A stretch of 64,000 nt of DNA from Salmonella enterica subsp. arizonae (GTDB lineage Bacteria > Pseudomonadota > Gammaproteobacteria > Enterobacterales > Enterobacteriaceae), in contig NZ_VXJW01000007.1 of NCBI RefSeq assembly GCF_008692845.1, forward strand, positions 62,001 through 126,000, in the 5' to 3' direction. Of the stretch, positions 20,725 through 30,183 are shown one piece after another (position 1 is the first letter of the stretch; every line of letters starts with the position of its first letter). The translations under genes were made by a program, and so were the position numbers. A model generated the notes under the pieces. That model made no database searches. It saw only the letters and a list, made by a program, of their open reading frames with translations, and had not been told where the DNA came from.

Positions 20725-21453
20725 TTTTATTTACCCTCGCGATAAACCCAGTCAATTTTGATAAATGGATCACAGCCATCTTCTGATTTGTATGAATGAA
20801 CATCAGGAAGTAGCGAATATGCAATGCGCCAACAGCGACGATTAACGATTAAGCGTTTTACAGAGTTGCTTTAAGTAATTATTTTCTTGCGATAGCGATG
20901 TTCAGAGGATGTCACTCTCTGGCGATGGGCAGGTGCAGTAAATGAGAACAGGGATTTGTGATTTATCTGTTTGAAAAACAGGCAAAATTTGTTTGTTTTT
21001 TGCGTCTTGCCATCATATAAATCACGGAAGAAATCGAACAAAATGTGATTTATGTGATCATTGTCACGCCATTTTTTAAAATTATTAGTACGGCGTGTGA
21101 AGGCTCGTATCTTCTCACAAATATGCGTATTGTCCATGGGCGTAGCATAAGCTCCATTGCTACAAACGTAATTTTATTTAAGTGTCAGGAAAATTCCTGA
21201 CATATCCATTTTTTAATAAAAATACACACTCTCTGTATGGGATAATACTTAATTAACTTTTGTTAGCGTTTTGAAATTAAAAACAGCGCATGGAGTTGTA
21301 ATAATAGAAAATAGCGTTAACAGGTCTGCATTGAGCATATTTGATCTGACACAACTTCCTTGGTTTGTTATTAATGTGATAGCGTTTTTATCTGTATTGT
21401 TATAATAATTGTTACCAATATATAACGCTTAACGTCGAAGTTATACTGTATCC
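20725..21453. promoter_or_regulatory. Long dcuB upstream region
   Basis: 729 bp without a convincing gene between dcuB and dcuR, AT-rich. It holds the CRP-type site described separately. FNR, NarL and DcuR sites are expected from E. coli, but I did not place them with confidence. An 88-codon frame on the minus strand has no family likeness and is not called. Confidence 0.6.
21053..21068. promoter_or_regulatory. CRP-type site upstream of dcuB
   Basis: TGTGATCATTGTCACG matches the CRP half-sites TGTGA-N6-TCAC(A/G), 330 bp upstream of the dcuB start. dcuB is known to be CRP dependent in E. coli. The distance implies a long leader or a far promoter. Confidence 0.6.
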
Positions 21454-22173
21454 TTACTGACAATATTGTTTAAGTAACGAGTAATGTTCCGGCTGAACGC
21501 GGTAACGGTAAACCGGTCTGCCGGTCACGCCGTAATGAATGCTGGTAAACAGGATATGGCAGTTCACCAGCCAGATAAGATATTTGCGGCAGGAGACGCG
21601 CGAGATATTCACTTCGTTGGCCAACTCGTCAGTAGAAAATTCCTGATCCTGATGCGCATCGATCCACTGGCACAATGTGCGTAGCGTTTGCTGCGTCAGC
21701 CCTTTTGGCAGTCGGCGAGGCTCTTGTTCACTGGATAAATTGCCGTGAATGAGCAAGTCAAGCTCAGACTGTTCGTAATACTGACGTTTTTCCATCGCCG
21801 TTTTCTTACGTAGCCAGCCGGTCAGCGCTTCTTCAAAGCGCGTGGCCTGAAAAGGCTTGATCAGATAATCCACCACGCCGTAGTGGAGCGAATCTTTAAT
21901 GGTGGCGGCGTCAGCGGCAGACGAAATGACAATAACGTCGCTTTTGCAGCCTGCGCTGTGCAGGACAGGCAGCAGATCCAGTCCATTTTCCTGCTGCATA
22001 TAGATATCCAGCAGGATCAGGTCAATGTGATTTTCACTATTGAAGATAAACTCTTTCGCTTTTTCCAGCGTTGAAGCGGTTCCACAGCAATGAAAACCGG
22101 AGATTTGCGCGACGTAGCGGCGATTTAGCTCCGCGACCATCGCATCGTCATCGACAATTAATACATTGATCAT
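21454..22173 (-). CDS. dcuR: Response regulator DcuR
   Basis: 239-residue CitB-family response regulator that activates dcuB, fumB and other anaerobic dicarboxylate genes. The receiver domain has Asp8-Asp10 and the phosphorylation site Asp56 (DLILLDIYM). The helix-turn-helix is in the C-terminal third (FSTDELANEVNISRVSCRKYL). The start overlaps the dcuS stop by 4 nt, so the two are translationally coupled. Confidence 0.96.
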   Translation of the reverse strand: MINVLIVDDDAMVAELNRRYVAQISGFHCCGTASTLEKAKEFIFNSENHIDLILLDIYMQQENGLDLLPVLHSAGCKSDVIVISSAADAATIKDSLHYGVVDYLIKPFQATRFEEALTGWLRKKTAMEKRQYYEQSELDLLIHGNLSSEQEPRRLPKGLTQQTLRTLCQWIDAHQDQEFSTDELANEVNISRVSCRKYLIWLVNCHILFTSIHYGVTGRPVYRYRVQPEHYSLLKQYCQ

Positions 22174-23801
22174 AGGCTGGTCCTTTCCCCATCCCAGGGT
22201 AACTGTACAAAAAATTGTGTGAAGATCCCAGGTTCAGATTCCACGGAAATTACGCCGCCAAGCGCTTCGACCTGTTGTTTAACCAACGCTAAACCGACAC
22301 CGCGCCCGGCACCTTTTGACGAGACGCCTTTTTCAAAAATCGCGTCGATGTTTTCAGATTCGATACCGGGACCATCGTCGCTGACTTCGCAATGCAGCCA
22401 GCCATGACGGTAGTGTAACGAGACGCTGATTTCACCGCCGGATTCCTGGCCCAGCGCTTCCAGCGCGTTTTCAATCAAATTACCCAGCGCCGTAATCAGC
22501 ACCGTGACCTGATCTTCATTGTGACTATCCGGTAATTGACTGTCACTGCTTATCACCAGGCTGTGTCCTAAATCAGAGGCGCGATTAATCTTACTGAGCA
22601 AAAAGCCAGCAATAATCGGCGACTTTATTTTACCGAGCAGCAAACCGATCTCTTCCTGATAGTTATTAGCCGTCTTGATAATATACGCTTCAAGCTGCTT
22701 ATAACTCTTCAGGTGCAATAATCCCAGAATCACATGTAATTTGTTCATGAATTCGTGGGATCGTTCACGGAGCGCATCCGCGTAGTTCACCATCCCATCC
22801 AGCCGCTGCATCAGTTGGCGAACTTCTGTTTTATCCCTGAAGGTGGATATTGCGCCGATAATCTCGCCGTTACTGCGCACCGGAACGGTATTAACAAGCA
22901 ACAGACGGCCTTTAACGATGATCTCTTCATCGCGGCGCGACGTACCGCTACGCAACACTTCGCGAATGTCTACCACCTGCGACCAGGCATGGCTCAGGGT
23001 GGATAATTTGGCGTCATCCTGCGTTTTTCGGTAATCGAGCAGCGCCTGCGCCGCGTGGTTAATCAACGTAACTTCGCCGCTATCATTGACGGCGATAACG
23101 CCTTCTTTGATCGACTGCAGCATTGCCTGACGCTGTTCAAAAAGGGTAGAGATCTCATAGGGTTCAAGGCCAAACAGGATACGTTTTAGCACCTTGACCA
23201 GCGCATATGTGCCTAATAACCCCACCAGAGCGCCGAACAAAATGGACCAGATAATACTGCCGCGGCTACTGTTGATCTGCTGCGTAACGTGACTGAGTTC
23301 CAGGCCGATTGCCACAACGCCGATCTGTCGATGATGTTCATCATAAACCGGCGTGAAAACGCGCAGCGCTTTGGCGAGAAAGCCACGATTGATGGCGACG
23401 TTCTCCTTTCCCTGCAGCGCGAGCAGAATATCATCGCCTTTGAATGGTTGACCGATTCGCTGCGCTTCTGGATGTGAATAACGGATACCCTGCATATTCG
23501 TTACCACAATAAATAAAAAGCCATTATGCTGGCTCACCGCTTCGGCGAGCGTCTGAATACCACTTTCCACCGGCGGTTTTTTCAGCCCCTCGCGAACCAC
23601 CGGAGAGTCCGCCAGCGAGCGGGCCACCGCCAGCGCTTTATCTGCCAGCGCGTCGCGCGTCATACTGCTGATTTGCGAAAAATAGATCAGATGGACCACG
23701 ACGAGCACCGAGAACAAGACGGCGCTGACCATCAGAATGACGGTCGTGCCGAGTTTCATGGGGCGTTTGCGTAACGCCCGGCATGGCAGGGAGTGTTTCA
23801 T
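22170..23801 (-). CDS. dcuS: C4-dicarboxylate sensor kinase DcuS
   Basis: 543-residue membrane histidine kinase that senses fumarate, succinate and citrate outside the cell and phosphorylates DcuR. Layout: N-terminal transmembrane helix (about 20-40), periplasmic PAS/CACHE domain with the RYSHPEAQRIGQPF binding stretch, second transmembrane helix (about 180-205), cytoplasmic PAS, phospho-acceptor His349 in RSHEFMNKLH, and an ATPase domain with GRGVGLALVKQQVE. It is complete and equal in length to the E. coli protein. Confidence 0.96.
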   Translation of the reverse strand: MKHSLPCRALRKRPMKLGTTVILMVSAVLFSVLVVVHLIYFSQISSMTRDALADKALAVARSLADSPVVREGLKKPPVESGIQTLAEAVSQHNGFLFIVVTNMQGIRYSHPEAQRIGQPFKGDDILLALQGKENVAINRGFLAKALRVFTPVYDEHHRQIGVVAIGLELSHVTQQINSSRGSIIWSILFGALVGLLGTYALVKVLKRILFGLEPYEISTLFEQRQAMLQSIKEGVIAVNDSGEVTLINHAAQALLDYRKTQDDAKLSTLSHAWSQVVDIREVLRSGTSRRDEEIIVKGRLLLVNTVPVRSNGEIIGAISTFRDKTEVRQLMQRLDGMVNYADALRERSHEFMNKLHVILGLLHLKSYKQLEAYIIKTANNYQEEIGLLLGKIKSPIIAGFLLSKINRASDLGHSLVISSDSQLPDSHNEDQVTVLITALGNLIENALEALGQESGGEISVSLHYRHGWLHCEVSDDGPGIESENIDAIFEKGVSSKGAGRGVGLALVKQQVEALGGVISVESEPGIFTQFFVQLPWDGERTSL

Positions 23802-24162
23802 AGCGGACCTGAACTGACGAATCGTAGGGCTATTATCCCTGATGAAACCTCTAATTCAAAGGTAGTAGTCGACTTCGCACAAACGTTGAAAAGCCAGTCT
23901 TGCTTTGTAGGGCGTTTTACTTGCTCACGTCGACTGGCAAACGTCATATCGTTAATTAATATCGTCATATACCGTGATGAGTAATTTATTTTCATCAGAA
24001 TTGCATAAAATACTTTTTTATTAATTTTTATGATAATGAATGCAGTATCACATTTTATTTTAACTAACGTTCAGAATGCGATTGATCACAATCAATCAGC
24101 GCTGATATTTAATCTATTATGATTAGTTTTCATTACATATTACTGATATTTATGGAAGCAAT
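23802..24162. promoter_or_regulatory. dcuS / molybdoenzyme operon divergent control region
   Basis: 361-bp AT-rich region between divergent dcuS and the DMSO-reductase-like operon. It contains the FNR site at 24082-24095. I see no gene here. Confidence 0.65.
24082..24095. promoter_or_regulatory. Perfect FNR site
   Basis: TTGATCACAATCAA equals the FNR consensus TTGAT-N4-ATCAA. It is centred about 75 bp before the operon's first start codon. A TATTAT element at 24115-24120 would place the transcription start near 24130, giving the -41.5 spacing of FNR-activated promoters. It indicates anaerobic induction of the reductase operon. Confidence 0.85.
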
Positions 24163-26610
24163 GTGAGAAATAAGAAAATGGAAATAAAAGAATGGCTGAG
24201 CACAACAATAACCCGACGTGATGCAATTGCCGCTACCGTAAAAGTAGGCGCGGCGGTGACGCTAAGCCAGGCGATTACGCTGCCTTTTGCTACCACAGCC
24301 CGGGCGCAGGATGCCACAACGATATCGAAGGAAGCGAATGGCGAAATTGTCAGGCACAGCGCCTGTCTGGTCAACTGTGGCAGCCGTTGCCCGCTCAAGG
24401 TTATTGTGAAAGACAATCGCATTGTGCGTATTGAGCCGGAAGACGCGAAAGATGACGCGGTATTTGGCGAGCATCAGATTCGTCCCTGCCTGCGTGGGCG
24501 TTCCAGCCGCTGGCGCGTCTATAGCCCAGATCGCATTAAATATCCGATGAAAAGAGTGGGAAAACGCGGCGAAGGAAAATTTAAACGTATTTCCTGGGAT
24601 GAAGCTACAGCCTTTATTGCGGCGGAATTAAAGCGTGTCAGCGAACAATATGGCCGGGAAGCTATTTATTATAATTATCAATCCGGCGCATATTATCATA
24701 CGCAGGGATCGCCAGCCTGGAAACGGTTGTTAAATCTTACTGGCGGCTATTTAAATTACCATAATACCTACTCGACCGCGCAAATCGCGACGGCAACGCC
24801 TTATATGCATGGTACGTATGTCGGCAGCCATTTTACGCAAATCGCGCATTCCGATCTGGTGGTGCTGTTTGGCCTGAATCTCTCAGAAACGCGGATGTCC
24901 GGCGGCGGTCAGGTTGAAGAGCTGCGTCGGGCGCTGGAGGCTTCAAAAGCCCGGGTTATTATTATCGATCCGCGCTATACCGATTCGGTCATTACTGAAC
25001 ACGCCGAATGGCTACCGATTCGTCCAACCACGGATGCCGCGTTAGTCGCTGGCATAGCGTATACGCTGATTAGCGAACAGCTTATCGACGAGGCGTTCGT
25101 AAATCGTTATTGCGTCGGCTATGATCGCAGCACATTGCCGGAAACGGCTGCGCCTAATGCCAGCTATAAAGATTATGTCCTTGGCACGGGCGATGACGGT
25201 ATTGCGAAAACGCCGGAATGGGCGGCGGATATCACTGGTATTCCGGCAACGCGTATTCGCCAACTGGCACGCGAAATCGCGTCGGCGCGCGCCTGCTATA
25301 TTTGCCAGGGCTGGGGGCCGCAGCGTCATGCCAACGGCGAACAAACCGTGCGTGCTATTCAGACGCTGCCTGCCTTAACCGGTCACTTCGGACGGCCCGG
25401 CACCAACAATGGCAACTGGCCTTACGGTACGCCGTATGGCGTGCCATTGTTGCCTGTCGGTAAAAATCCGATCAAAACCTCTATTCCTTGCTATCTGTGG
25501 ACGGACGCTATTCAGCATCCGGAGAAAATGACTGCGACGACGATGGGCGTGAAAGGTGCGGACAGGCTAAAAACCGGGATTAAGCTGTTATTCAACCAGG
25601 CCGGTAATACCTTGCTGAATCAGCACGGCGAAACGAACCGCACCCGCCAAATTCTCGCTGATGAATCACTGTGCGAAACCATTATCGTAATTGAAAACCA
25701 TATGACGCCCAGCGCGAAGTATGCGGATCTGCTATTGCCTGAGACCAGCTATCTTGAGGCGGAAGACCTGGTGGATAGCTCATATGCGGCGGGATCGCAT
25801 AACTATATCATTGCGATTCAGAAAACCGTTAAACCGATGTGGGAAGTACGCAGCACGTATGACATCTGTGCGGATATCGCCGGGCATCTTGGACTGCGCG
25901 AGCAATATACCGAGGGTCGAACTCAGGCGCAGTGGGCGGAGATGCATTATCAGCAGATCCGTGAAAAACGTCCGTACCTGCCGGAGTGGCGTGTGGCGAA
26001 AGAGATGGGCGTGATTGACCAGCGTATCGCCACTGAACAACAGAGCCTCGCGTTTGCCGATTTCCGCGCCGACGCCGAGGCCAATCCGCTCTCCACGCCG
26101 TCGGGCAAAATTGAAATTTACTCCCAGGCGCTGGCCGATCTGGCGCAAACGTGGACCTTGCCGGAAGGCGAGCGTATTCCTGCATTGCCGGAATTTTGTC
26201 CGGCGAAAGAGTCGCACCTTAACAAAGCGCTGACCGCGAAGTATCCGTTGCAGTTAAGCGGCTTTCATACCAAAGGCCATACCCACTCTACCTATAGCAA
26301 TGTGCTGATGTTGCATGAGGCGGTGCCAGATGAAGTCTGGATTAACCCGATAGATGCCAGCGCCCGCCAACTAAAGTCCGGCGATCGGGTGCATGTATTT
26401 AACGACCGCGGCGTGGTGGAGCTTCCCTGTAAAGTTACCCAGCGCATTTTACCCGGCGTGGCGGCGATGCCGCAGGGTGCGTGGACGCGGCTTGACGACA
26501 ACGGCATTGATGTTGGCGGCTGCATTAATACGCTGACCAGCCACCACCCTTCGCCGCTGGCGAAAGGCAATCCTCAGCATACTAATCTGGTTGAAATTAA
26601 ACGCGTTTAA
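24163..26610 (+). CDS. DMSO-reductase-family molybdoenzyme, catalytic subunit (DmsA-like)
   Basis: 815-residue periplasm-directed oxidoreductase that carries a bis-MGD molybdenum cofactor and one [4Fe-4S] cluster. The Tat signal is ITRRDAIAATVKVGAA, ending near ATTARA. The cluster-binding cysteines are in SACLVNCGSRCPLKV with a fourth near IRPCLRG. The GTG at 24163 and the ATG at 24178 are both plausible starts. It is followed 13 nt later by a DmsB-like gene, then by a membrane anchor and a chaperone. It corresponds to the Salmonella-specific reductase operon next to dcuS. The substrate (DMSO, another S- or N-oxide) cannot be told from sequence. Confidence 0.9.
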   Translation: MRNKKMEIKEWLSTTITRRDAIAATVKVGAAVTLSQAITLPFATTARAQDATTISKEANGEIVRHSACLVNCGSRCPLKVIVKDNRIVRIEPEDAKDDAVFGEHQIRPCLRGRSSRWRVYSPDRIKYPMKRVGKRGEGKFKRISWDEATAFIAAELKRVSEQYGREAIYYNYQSGAYYHTQGSPAWKRLLNLTGGYLNYHNTYSTAQIATATPYMHGTYVGSHFTQIAHSDLVVLFGLNLSETRMSGGGQVEELRRALEASKARVIIIDPRYTDSVITEHAEWLPIRPTTDAALVAGIAYTLISEQLIDEAFVNRYCVGYDRSTLPETAAPNASYKDYVLGTGDDGIAKTPEWAADITGIPATRIRQLAREIASARACYICQGWGPQRHANGEQTVRAIQTLPALTGHFGRPGTNNGNWPYGTPYGVPLLPVGKNPIKTSIPCYLWTDAIQHPEKMTATTMGVKGADRLKTGIKLLFNQAGNTLLNQHGETNRTRQILADESLCETIIVIENHMTPSAKYADLLLPETSYLEAEDLVDSSYAAGSHNYIIAIQKTVKPMWEVRSTYDICADIAGHLGLREQYTEGRTQAQWAEMHYQQIREKRPYLPEWRVAKEMGVIDQRIATEQQSLAFADFRADAEANPLSTPSGKIEIYSQALADLAQTWTLPEGERIPALPEFCPAKESHLNKALTAKYPLQLSGFHTKGHTHSTYSNVLMLHEAVPDEVWINPIDASARQLKSGDRVHVFNDRGVVELPCKVTQRILPGVAAMPQGAWTRLDDNGIDVGGCINTLTSHHPSPLAKGNPQHTNLVEIKRV

Positions 26611-26623
26611 GGAGTGATGCACG

Positions 26624-27250
26624 ATGAAACAGTATGGCTTTTATGTTGACTCCTCGCGCTGTTCAGGCTGTAAAACCTGCCAGGTAAGCTGCAAGGATAA
26701 TAAAGATCTGGAGGTCGGCCCGAAACTGCGCCGCGTCTATGAATATGGCGGCGGAAGCTGGGTGAAAGAGGGGGAAAGCTGGCATCACGACACCTTTACC
26801 TACTACCTCTCTATTGCTTGTAACCATTGCGATGAGCCGGTATGTGTCTCCGGCTGTCCGACCGGGGCGATGCATAAACGCAAAGACGATGGTCTGGTAC
26901 TGGTGGACGGCAGCGTGTGCGTCGGCTGTCGCTATTGCGAAATGCGCTGCCCCTATGGCGCACCGCAGTTTGATGCGCAGGCGAACGTGATGCGTAAATG
27001 CGACGGTTGCCTCGATCGACTGGAGAAAAATCTGCGTCCTGTCTGTGTTGACTCTTGCCCGCAACGGGCGCTGGATTTCGGCCCAATTGATGAATTACGC
27101 GCAAAATATGGGACGGAGAATCAAATCGCGCCGCTGCCTGCGGCGTCGTTCACCCATCCTAACCTCATTATTAAGCCGCATCCGAAAGCGAGGCCAACGG
27201 GCGATACGGAAGGCGCAATCATGAACATTCGGGAGGTACGCCATGCATGA
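26624..27250 (+). CDS. DmsB-like four-[4Fe-4S] electron-transfer subunit
   Basis: 208 residues with four ferredoxin-type cysteine clusters: CSGCKTCQVSC near the N-terminus, CNHCDEPVCVSGCP, CVGCRYCEMRCPYG, and CDGCLDRLEKNLRPVCVDSCP. It passes electrons from the membrane anchor to the molybdenum subunit. It starts 13 nt after the catalytic subunit stop behind AAGGAG, and its last 8 nt overlap the next gene. Confidence 0.94.
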   Translation: MKQYGFYVDSSRCSGCKTCQVSCKDNKDLEVGPKLRRVYEYGGGSWVKEGESWHHDTFTYYLSIACNHCDEPVCVSGCPTGAMHKRKDDGLVLVDGSVCVGCRYCEMRCPYGAPQFDAQANVMRKCDGCLDRLEKNLRPVCVDSCPQRALDFGPIDELRAKYGTENQIAPLPAASFTHPNLIIKPHPKARPTGDTEGAIMNIREVRHA

Positions 27251-28016
27251 GTTACCACTGGTCTTTTTTACGGTCTTTACCCAGATCGCGGTCGGTGCGT
27301 TTATTTTGCTGCTGATTGGCGGCGCAATGGGACTGGTGGCGCTGCGGCGCAAGGCTATCGGCCTGTTCTCGGTGATGTGCCTGTTTGGGATTGGCGTCAT
27401 TGTCGGTCTTTTCCATGTCGGACAACCGCTGCGCGCGCTGAATATGCTGTTGCGCGTTGGACATTCGCCGATGAGCAACGAGATTGTGTTGTCGGCGGCT
27501 TTTGCGGCGCTCGGCGGTCTGGGCGCACTAGGTCTGTTGCTGAATCGCGCGGCGCCGCTGTGTAACGCATTGGTATGGTTGGCGGCGATAGTTGGGGTGG
27601 TCTTTTTATACGCCGTTCCGCAGATTTACCAACTGCCGACGGTGGCGACCTGGCGTTCATTTTACACCACGGCAATGATGATATTGACGCCGTTGATTGG
27701 CGGCGGCGCGTTGGCGGCGCTGTTTGGCGTGCGTCGTCTGGGGTTATTGGTCAGCGTGTTGGCGATTTTGGTGAGCTTTTGTCTGCGTCCGGGCTATATG
27801 GCGACGCTGATGAGCGCCGATAGTGCGCTGACCGCCGCGCAACATAGCTGGTTTACTGCCCAGTCGGTATTACTGGCGGCGGGCGTGGTCGGGGTAGTGG
27901 TTTGCGCGCGTATGAAATCGAGCGCCGCAGTGCTGGCCATGACGGCAACAGTCGTTATCGCGGCGGAGTTAGTGGGTAGGATCGCGTTTTACAATCTGTG
28001 GACGCTGCCAATGTAG
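27243..28016 (+). CDS. DmsC-like membrane anchor subunit
   Basis: 257 residues with about 8 hydrophobic segments and few charges, the DmsC quinol-oxidising anchor layout. The N-terminal MHELPLVFFTVFTQIAVGAF is typical of the family. It overlaps the iron-sulfur subunit gene by 8 nt. It would feed menaquinol electrons into the periplasmic reductase. Confidence 0.92.
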   Translation: MHELPLVFFTVFTQIAVGAFILLLIGGAMGLVALRRKAIGLFSVMCLFGIGVIVGLFHVGQPLRALNMLLRVGHSPMSNEIVLSAAFAALGGLGALGLLLNRAAPLCNALVWLAAIVGVVFLYAVPQIYQLPTVATWRSFYTTAMMILTPLIGGGALAALFGVRRLGLLVSVLAILVSFCLRPGYMATLMSADSALTAAQHSWFTAQSVLLAAGVVGVVVCARMKSSAAVLAMTATVVIAAELVGRIAFYNLWTLPM

Positions 28017-28036
28017 TTTTTTGCCCGCTTTGTGGC

Positions 28037-28069
28037 GTGTAGGCCTGATAAGCGCAGCGCCATCAGGCA
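28037..28069. repeat. REP-like palindromic element
   Basis: GTAGGCCTGATAAGCGCAGC followed by GCCATCAGGCA is the enterobacterial REP core. It can form a stem (GCCTGAT/ATCAGGC) between the membrane anchor gene and the chaperone gene. REP units often mark 3' ends and limit mRNA decay. Confidence 0.75.
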
Positions 28070-28091
28070 AAATATTTCAGGAGTGATTGCT

Positions 28092-28685
28092 ATGCTTTCC
28101 CGTGCTGTTTTGCCGCGTATCCTCGGCGCACTGTTTTACTACTCCCCTGAGAGGCCGGAGGTGAAAGCGTTGTTCGACTGTCTGCCAACGTTGCCTGAGC
28201 TTTACCCATGGCGGGATCGCGGACATATTGAATCCTTGTGTGCATCATGGCCGCTGCCGGATGATGACTCGCTTACATGGCAATTTTCCGTGTTGTTTGA
28301 AGGCCAGGGAGAGATGCCCGTCCCGCCCTGGGGTTCGGTCTATCTGGAAAAAGATAATTTGCTGATGGGGGAAACCACCGCCGATTATCGGGCTTTTTTA
28401 CAGTCGCAGGGAATGGTATTCACTGACTGTGAACGCGAGCCGGAAGATCAGTTTGGCCTGATGTTATTAGCCTGTAGCGATCTACTGGCGCGAGGCGACA
28501 ACGCGGCGGCCAACCGGTTACTGGAGGCGCATCTGCTACCCTGGGGATTCCGCTATCTGGAGCTGCTGCAACGTAATACCGTTAGCGTGTTCTATGCCCG
28601 GCTTGCCGTCGTGGCGATCTGCTATCTGCAGGATGTACAGCAACAACAAGAGCTGCAGCCTGCGACTAAACGGTTGTTTTTCTGA
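28092..28685 (+). CDS. TorD/DmsD-family redox-enzyme maturation chaperone
   Basis: 197 residues from the ATG at 28092, preceded by CAGGAGTG; the longer frame from 28032 would start inside the REP element. The all-helical TorD/DmsD family binds the Tat signal of the molybdoenzyme and assists cofactor insertion. Features include the family-like PWGSVYLEKDNLLMGETT stretch (usually PPWGSVYLD...) and the CSDLLARGD region. It is last in the operon and is the expected partner of the catalytic subunit. Confidence 0.88.
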   Translation: MLSRAVLPRILGALFYYSPERPEVKALFDCLPTLPELYPWRDRGHIESLCASWPLPDDDSLTWQFSVLFEGQGEMPVPPWGSVYLEKDNLLMGETTADYRAFLQSQGMVFTDCEREPEDQFGLMLLACSDLLARGDNAAANRLLEAHLLPWGFRYLELLQRNTVSVFYARLAVVAICYLQDVQQQQELQPATKRLFF

Positions 28686-28748
28686 GGTAGTCGGTCAAAG
28701 GCGTCTATCAGGTTTTGATGACGCACCGTAATGCTTGTGTAGCAATCG

Positions 28749-28772
28749 TGCCCGCTGTCGCGCCAGCGGGCA
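28749..28772. terminator. Bidirectional hairpin between convergent genes
   Basis: TGCCCGCTG/CAGCGGGCA with a 6-nt loop. It lies between the convergent chaperone gene and the DUF1996-like gene and can act for both strands, though T-runs are weak. Confidence 0.6.
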
Positions 28773-28782
28773 CCGTCGGATA

Positions 28783-30183
28783 TTACAGTTCCGGCGTCTT
28801 TTTAAAGCCGGTTAGCATCAGCACCAGGCTCTGCTTTGAGTCCGCTGGCGTGAAATCGTAGTGATTTCCCTGGCGGTCGCCGCCGATATACCAGGATATT
28901 TCCGTTTTCCCTTCCGCCAGCGCTTTGCGCACCGCTTTATCAACATCAACCATGCGATACTCATGAGAATGATTTAGATACAACACGGTATCGGAACGGT
29001 AGGTGATCGCCGGTTTATTGTTCCATGACACGGTACTGACGTGCCAGTCGTTGTTGGTAGGATAAAAGAAGATCTGATCGGCGCCGTTCGTTTCCGTTTT
29101 GCCGCCAAAAAGGCGAATACGATATTTGAATAGCGAAGCGTCCATATTGGCAGGCAGGGACGGAATCTTAAATTTCACCAGCGTGAGCGTTTCCGGATGC
29201 TGCGTGCGTCCGCCATTTGTCCAGTCATCCTGTACGTATAAGGTATCGACGCCGGCATGAGGCTTGTCGTCTTCGCTACTTACCCAGGTATTTTCTTCCG
29301 CTTTACTGTAGGCATACGGAACTGTAGTGCCACAATCCAGCCCCTGATCCATACACAGATCCGTCATAAACTGCGCGCCATCTTCCGTCCAGCCATTCAT
29401 AAAATCGGCATGGGCAGTATAAAGGCTTCCCCAGCGTTCTTCCCGCGTTTCGCCATGCATCACCGGGTCCATCGACAGTTCCACTTTGGACGTATCCAGC
29501 GAGGAGATCTGCGGTAACACCCAGGCGATATTCATGTTGACCGTCGGGATTTTGACCGGATATTCCGCGGAACATTTCCCGTGGTCGGCATAGGTCGCAT
29601 TATTGTGACTATGGGTCGGTTTCAGGTTGACGCCATCCCAACAGTTGGGGAAAGTAATTCCGATATTAAACTGAACGGCATCGCCCGCTTTACGCAGGCC
29701 GCATATTTCGCCGACTTTGTTGGTGTAACCTTTGCCGTTGGCGCATAAGAAAGTAATGGCAGAGCTGGGGTCGGTTCCGTGATGATCGCCTGCCAGTAAT
29801 TCCAGCCCAGCCGGGAACGGATGGAGAGGGTATTGCGCTACGTTTGTGGATTGGTAATAGGTCTTTTGGTAGGCCGGTTTTACGATTTCTCCATCGGGTA
29901 ATTTCATGGATGGCGCCCAGTAAGCGGAGCTGTCGGCTTTATTATCGCAGGTTGTATCTGGCTGCGCGCGCAATGTCTGGTAGGTGGAGACCGCGTCGGT
30001 GTGAGTGTTGCCAAAAAAATCATGCCACATCGCCTGATTCGCTTTACCAAACATCATAATCGCGTCATCACCCAGCGTGTGGTGATAGCCGCAAACGACA
30101 TGCGCCTGAGGACCGGCATGGGCCGGGAATGTGCTAGCAGCAACAAGCATAGCCAGGCTGGCGGTAATAATATTGAGTTTCAT
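28783..30183 (-). CDS. Secreted DUF1996-like protein
   Basis: 466 residues with a clear Sec signal peptide (MKLNIITASLAMLVAASTFPAHA, cleavage after AHA). The body follows the DUF1996 pattern known mainly from fungi and actinobacteria: an early GYHHTLGDD His pair, CDNKADSSAYWAPSM, the GLELLAGD segment, FPNCWDGVNL followed by His residues, and CSAEYPVKIP. Conserved cysteines suggest disulfides and a periplasmic or secreted location. Function is unknown. The C-terminal 150 residues look like a separate beta-rich domain (RIRLFGGKTETNGADQIFF). It is the only gene of its unit. Confidence 0.75.
   Translation of the reverse strand: MKLNIITASLAMLVAASTFPAHAGPQAHVVCGYHHTLGDDAIMMFGKANQAMWHDFFGNTHTDAVSTYQTLRAQPDTTCDNKADSSAYWAPSMKLPDGEIVKPAYQKTYYQSTNVAQYPLHPFPAGLELLAGDHHGTDPSSAITFLCANGKGYTNKVGEICGLRKAGDAVQFNIGITFPNCWDGVNLKPTHSHNNATYADHGKCSAEYPVKIPTVNMNIAWVLPQISSLDTSKVELSMDPVMHGETREERWGSLYTAHADFMNGWTEDGAQFMTDLCMDQGLDCGTTVPYAYSKAEENTWVSSEDDKPHAGVDTLYVQDDWTNGGRTQHPETLTLVKFKIPSLPANMDASLFKYRIRLFGGKTETNGADQIFFYPTNNDWHVSTVSWNNKPAITYRSDTVLYLNHSHEYRMVDVDKAVRKALAEGKTEISWYIGGDRQGNHYDFTPADSKQSLVLMLTGFKKTPEL

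Noticed and set aside
20871..21137. 88-codon ORF on the minus strand between dcuB and dcuR
   Set aside because: No family likeness, it covers the CRP-type site and the AT-rich control region, and it has no clear ribosome site.
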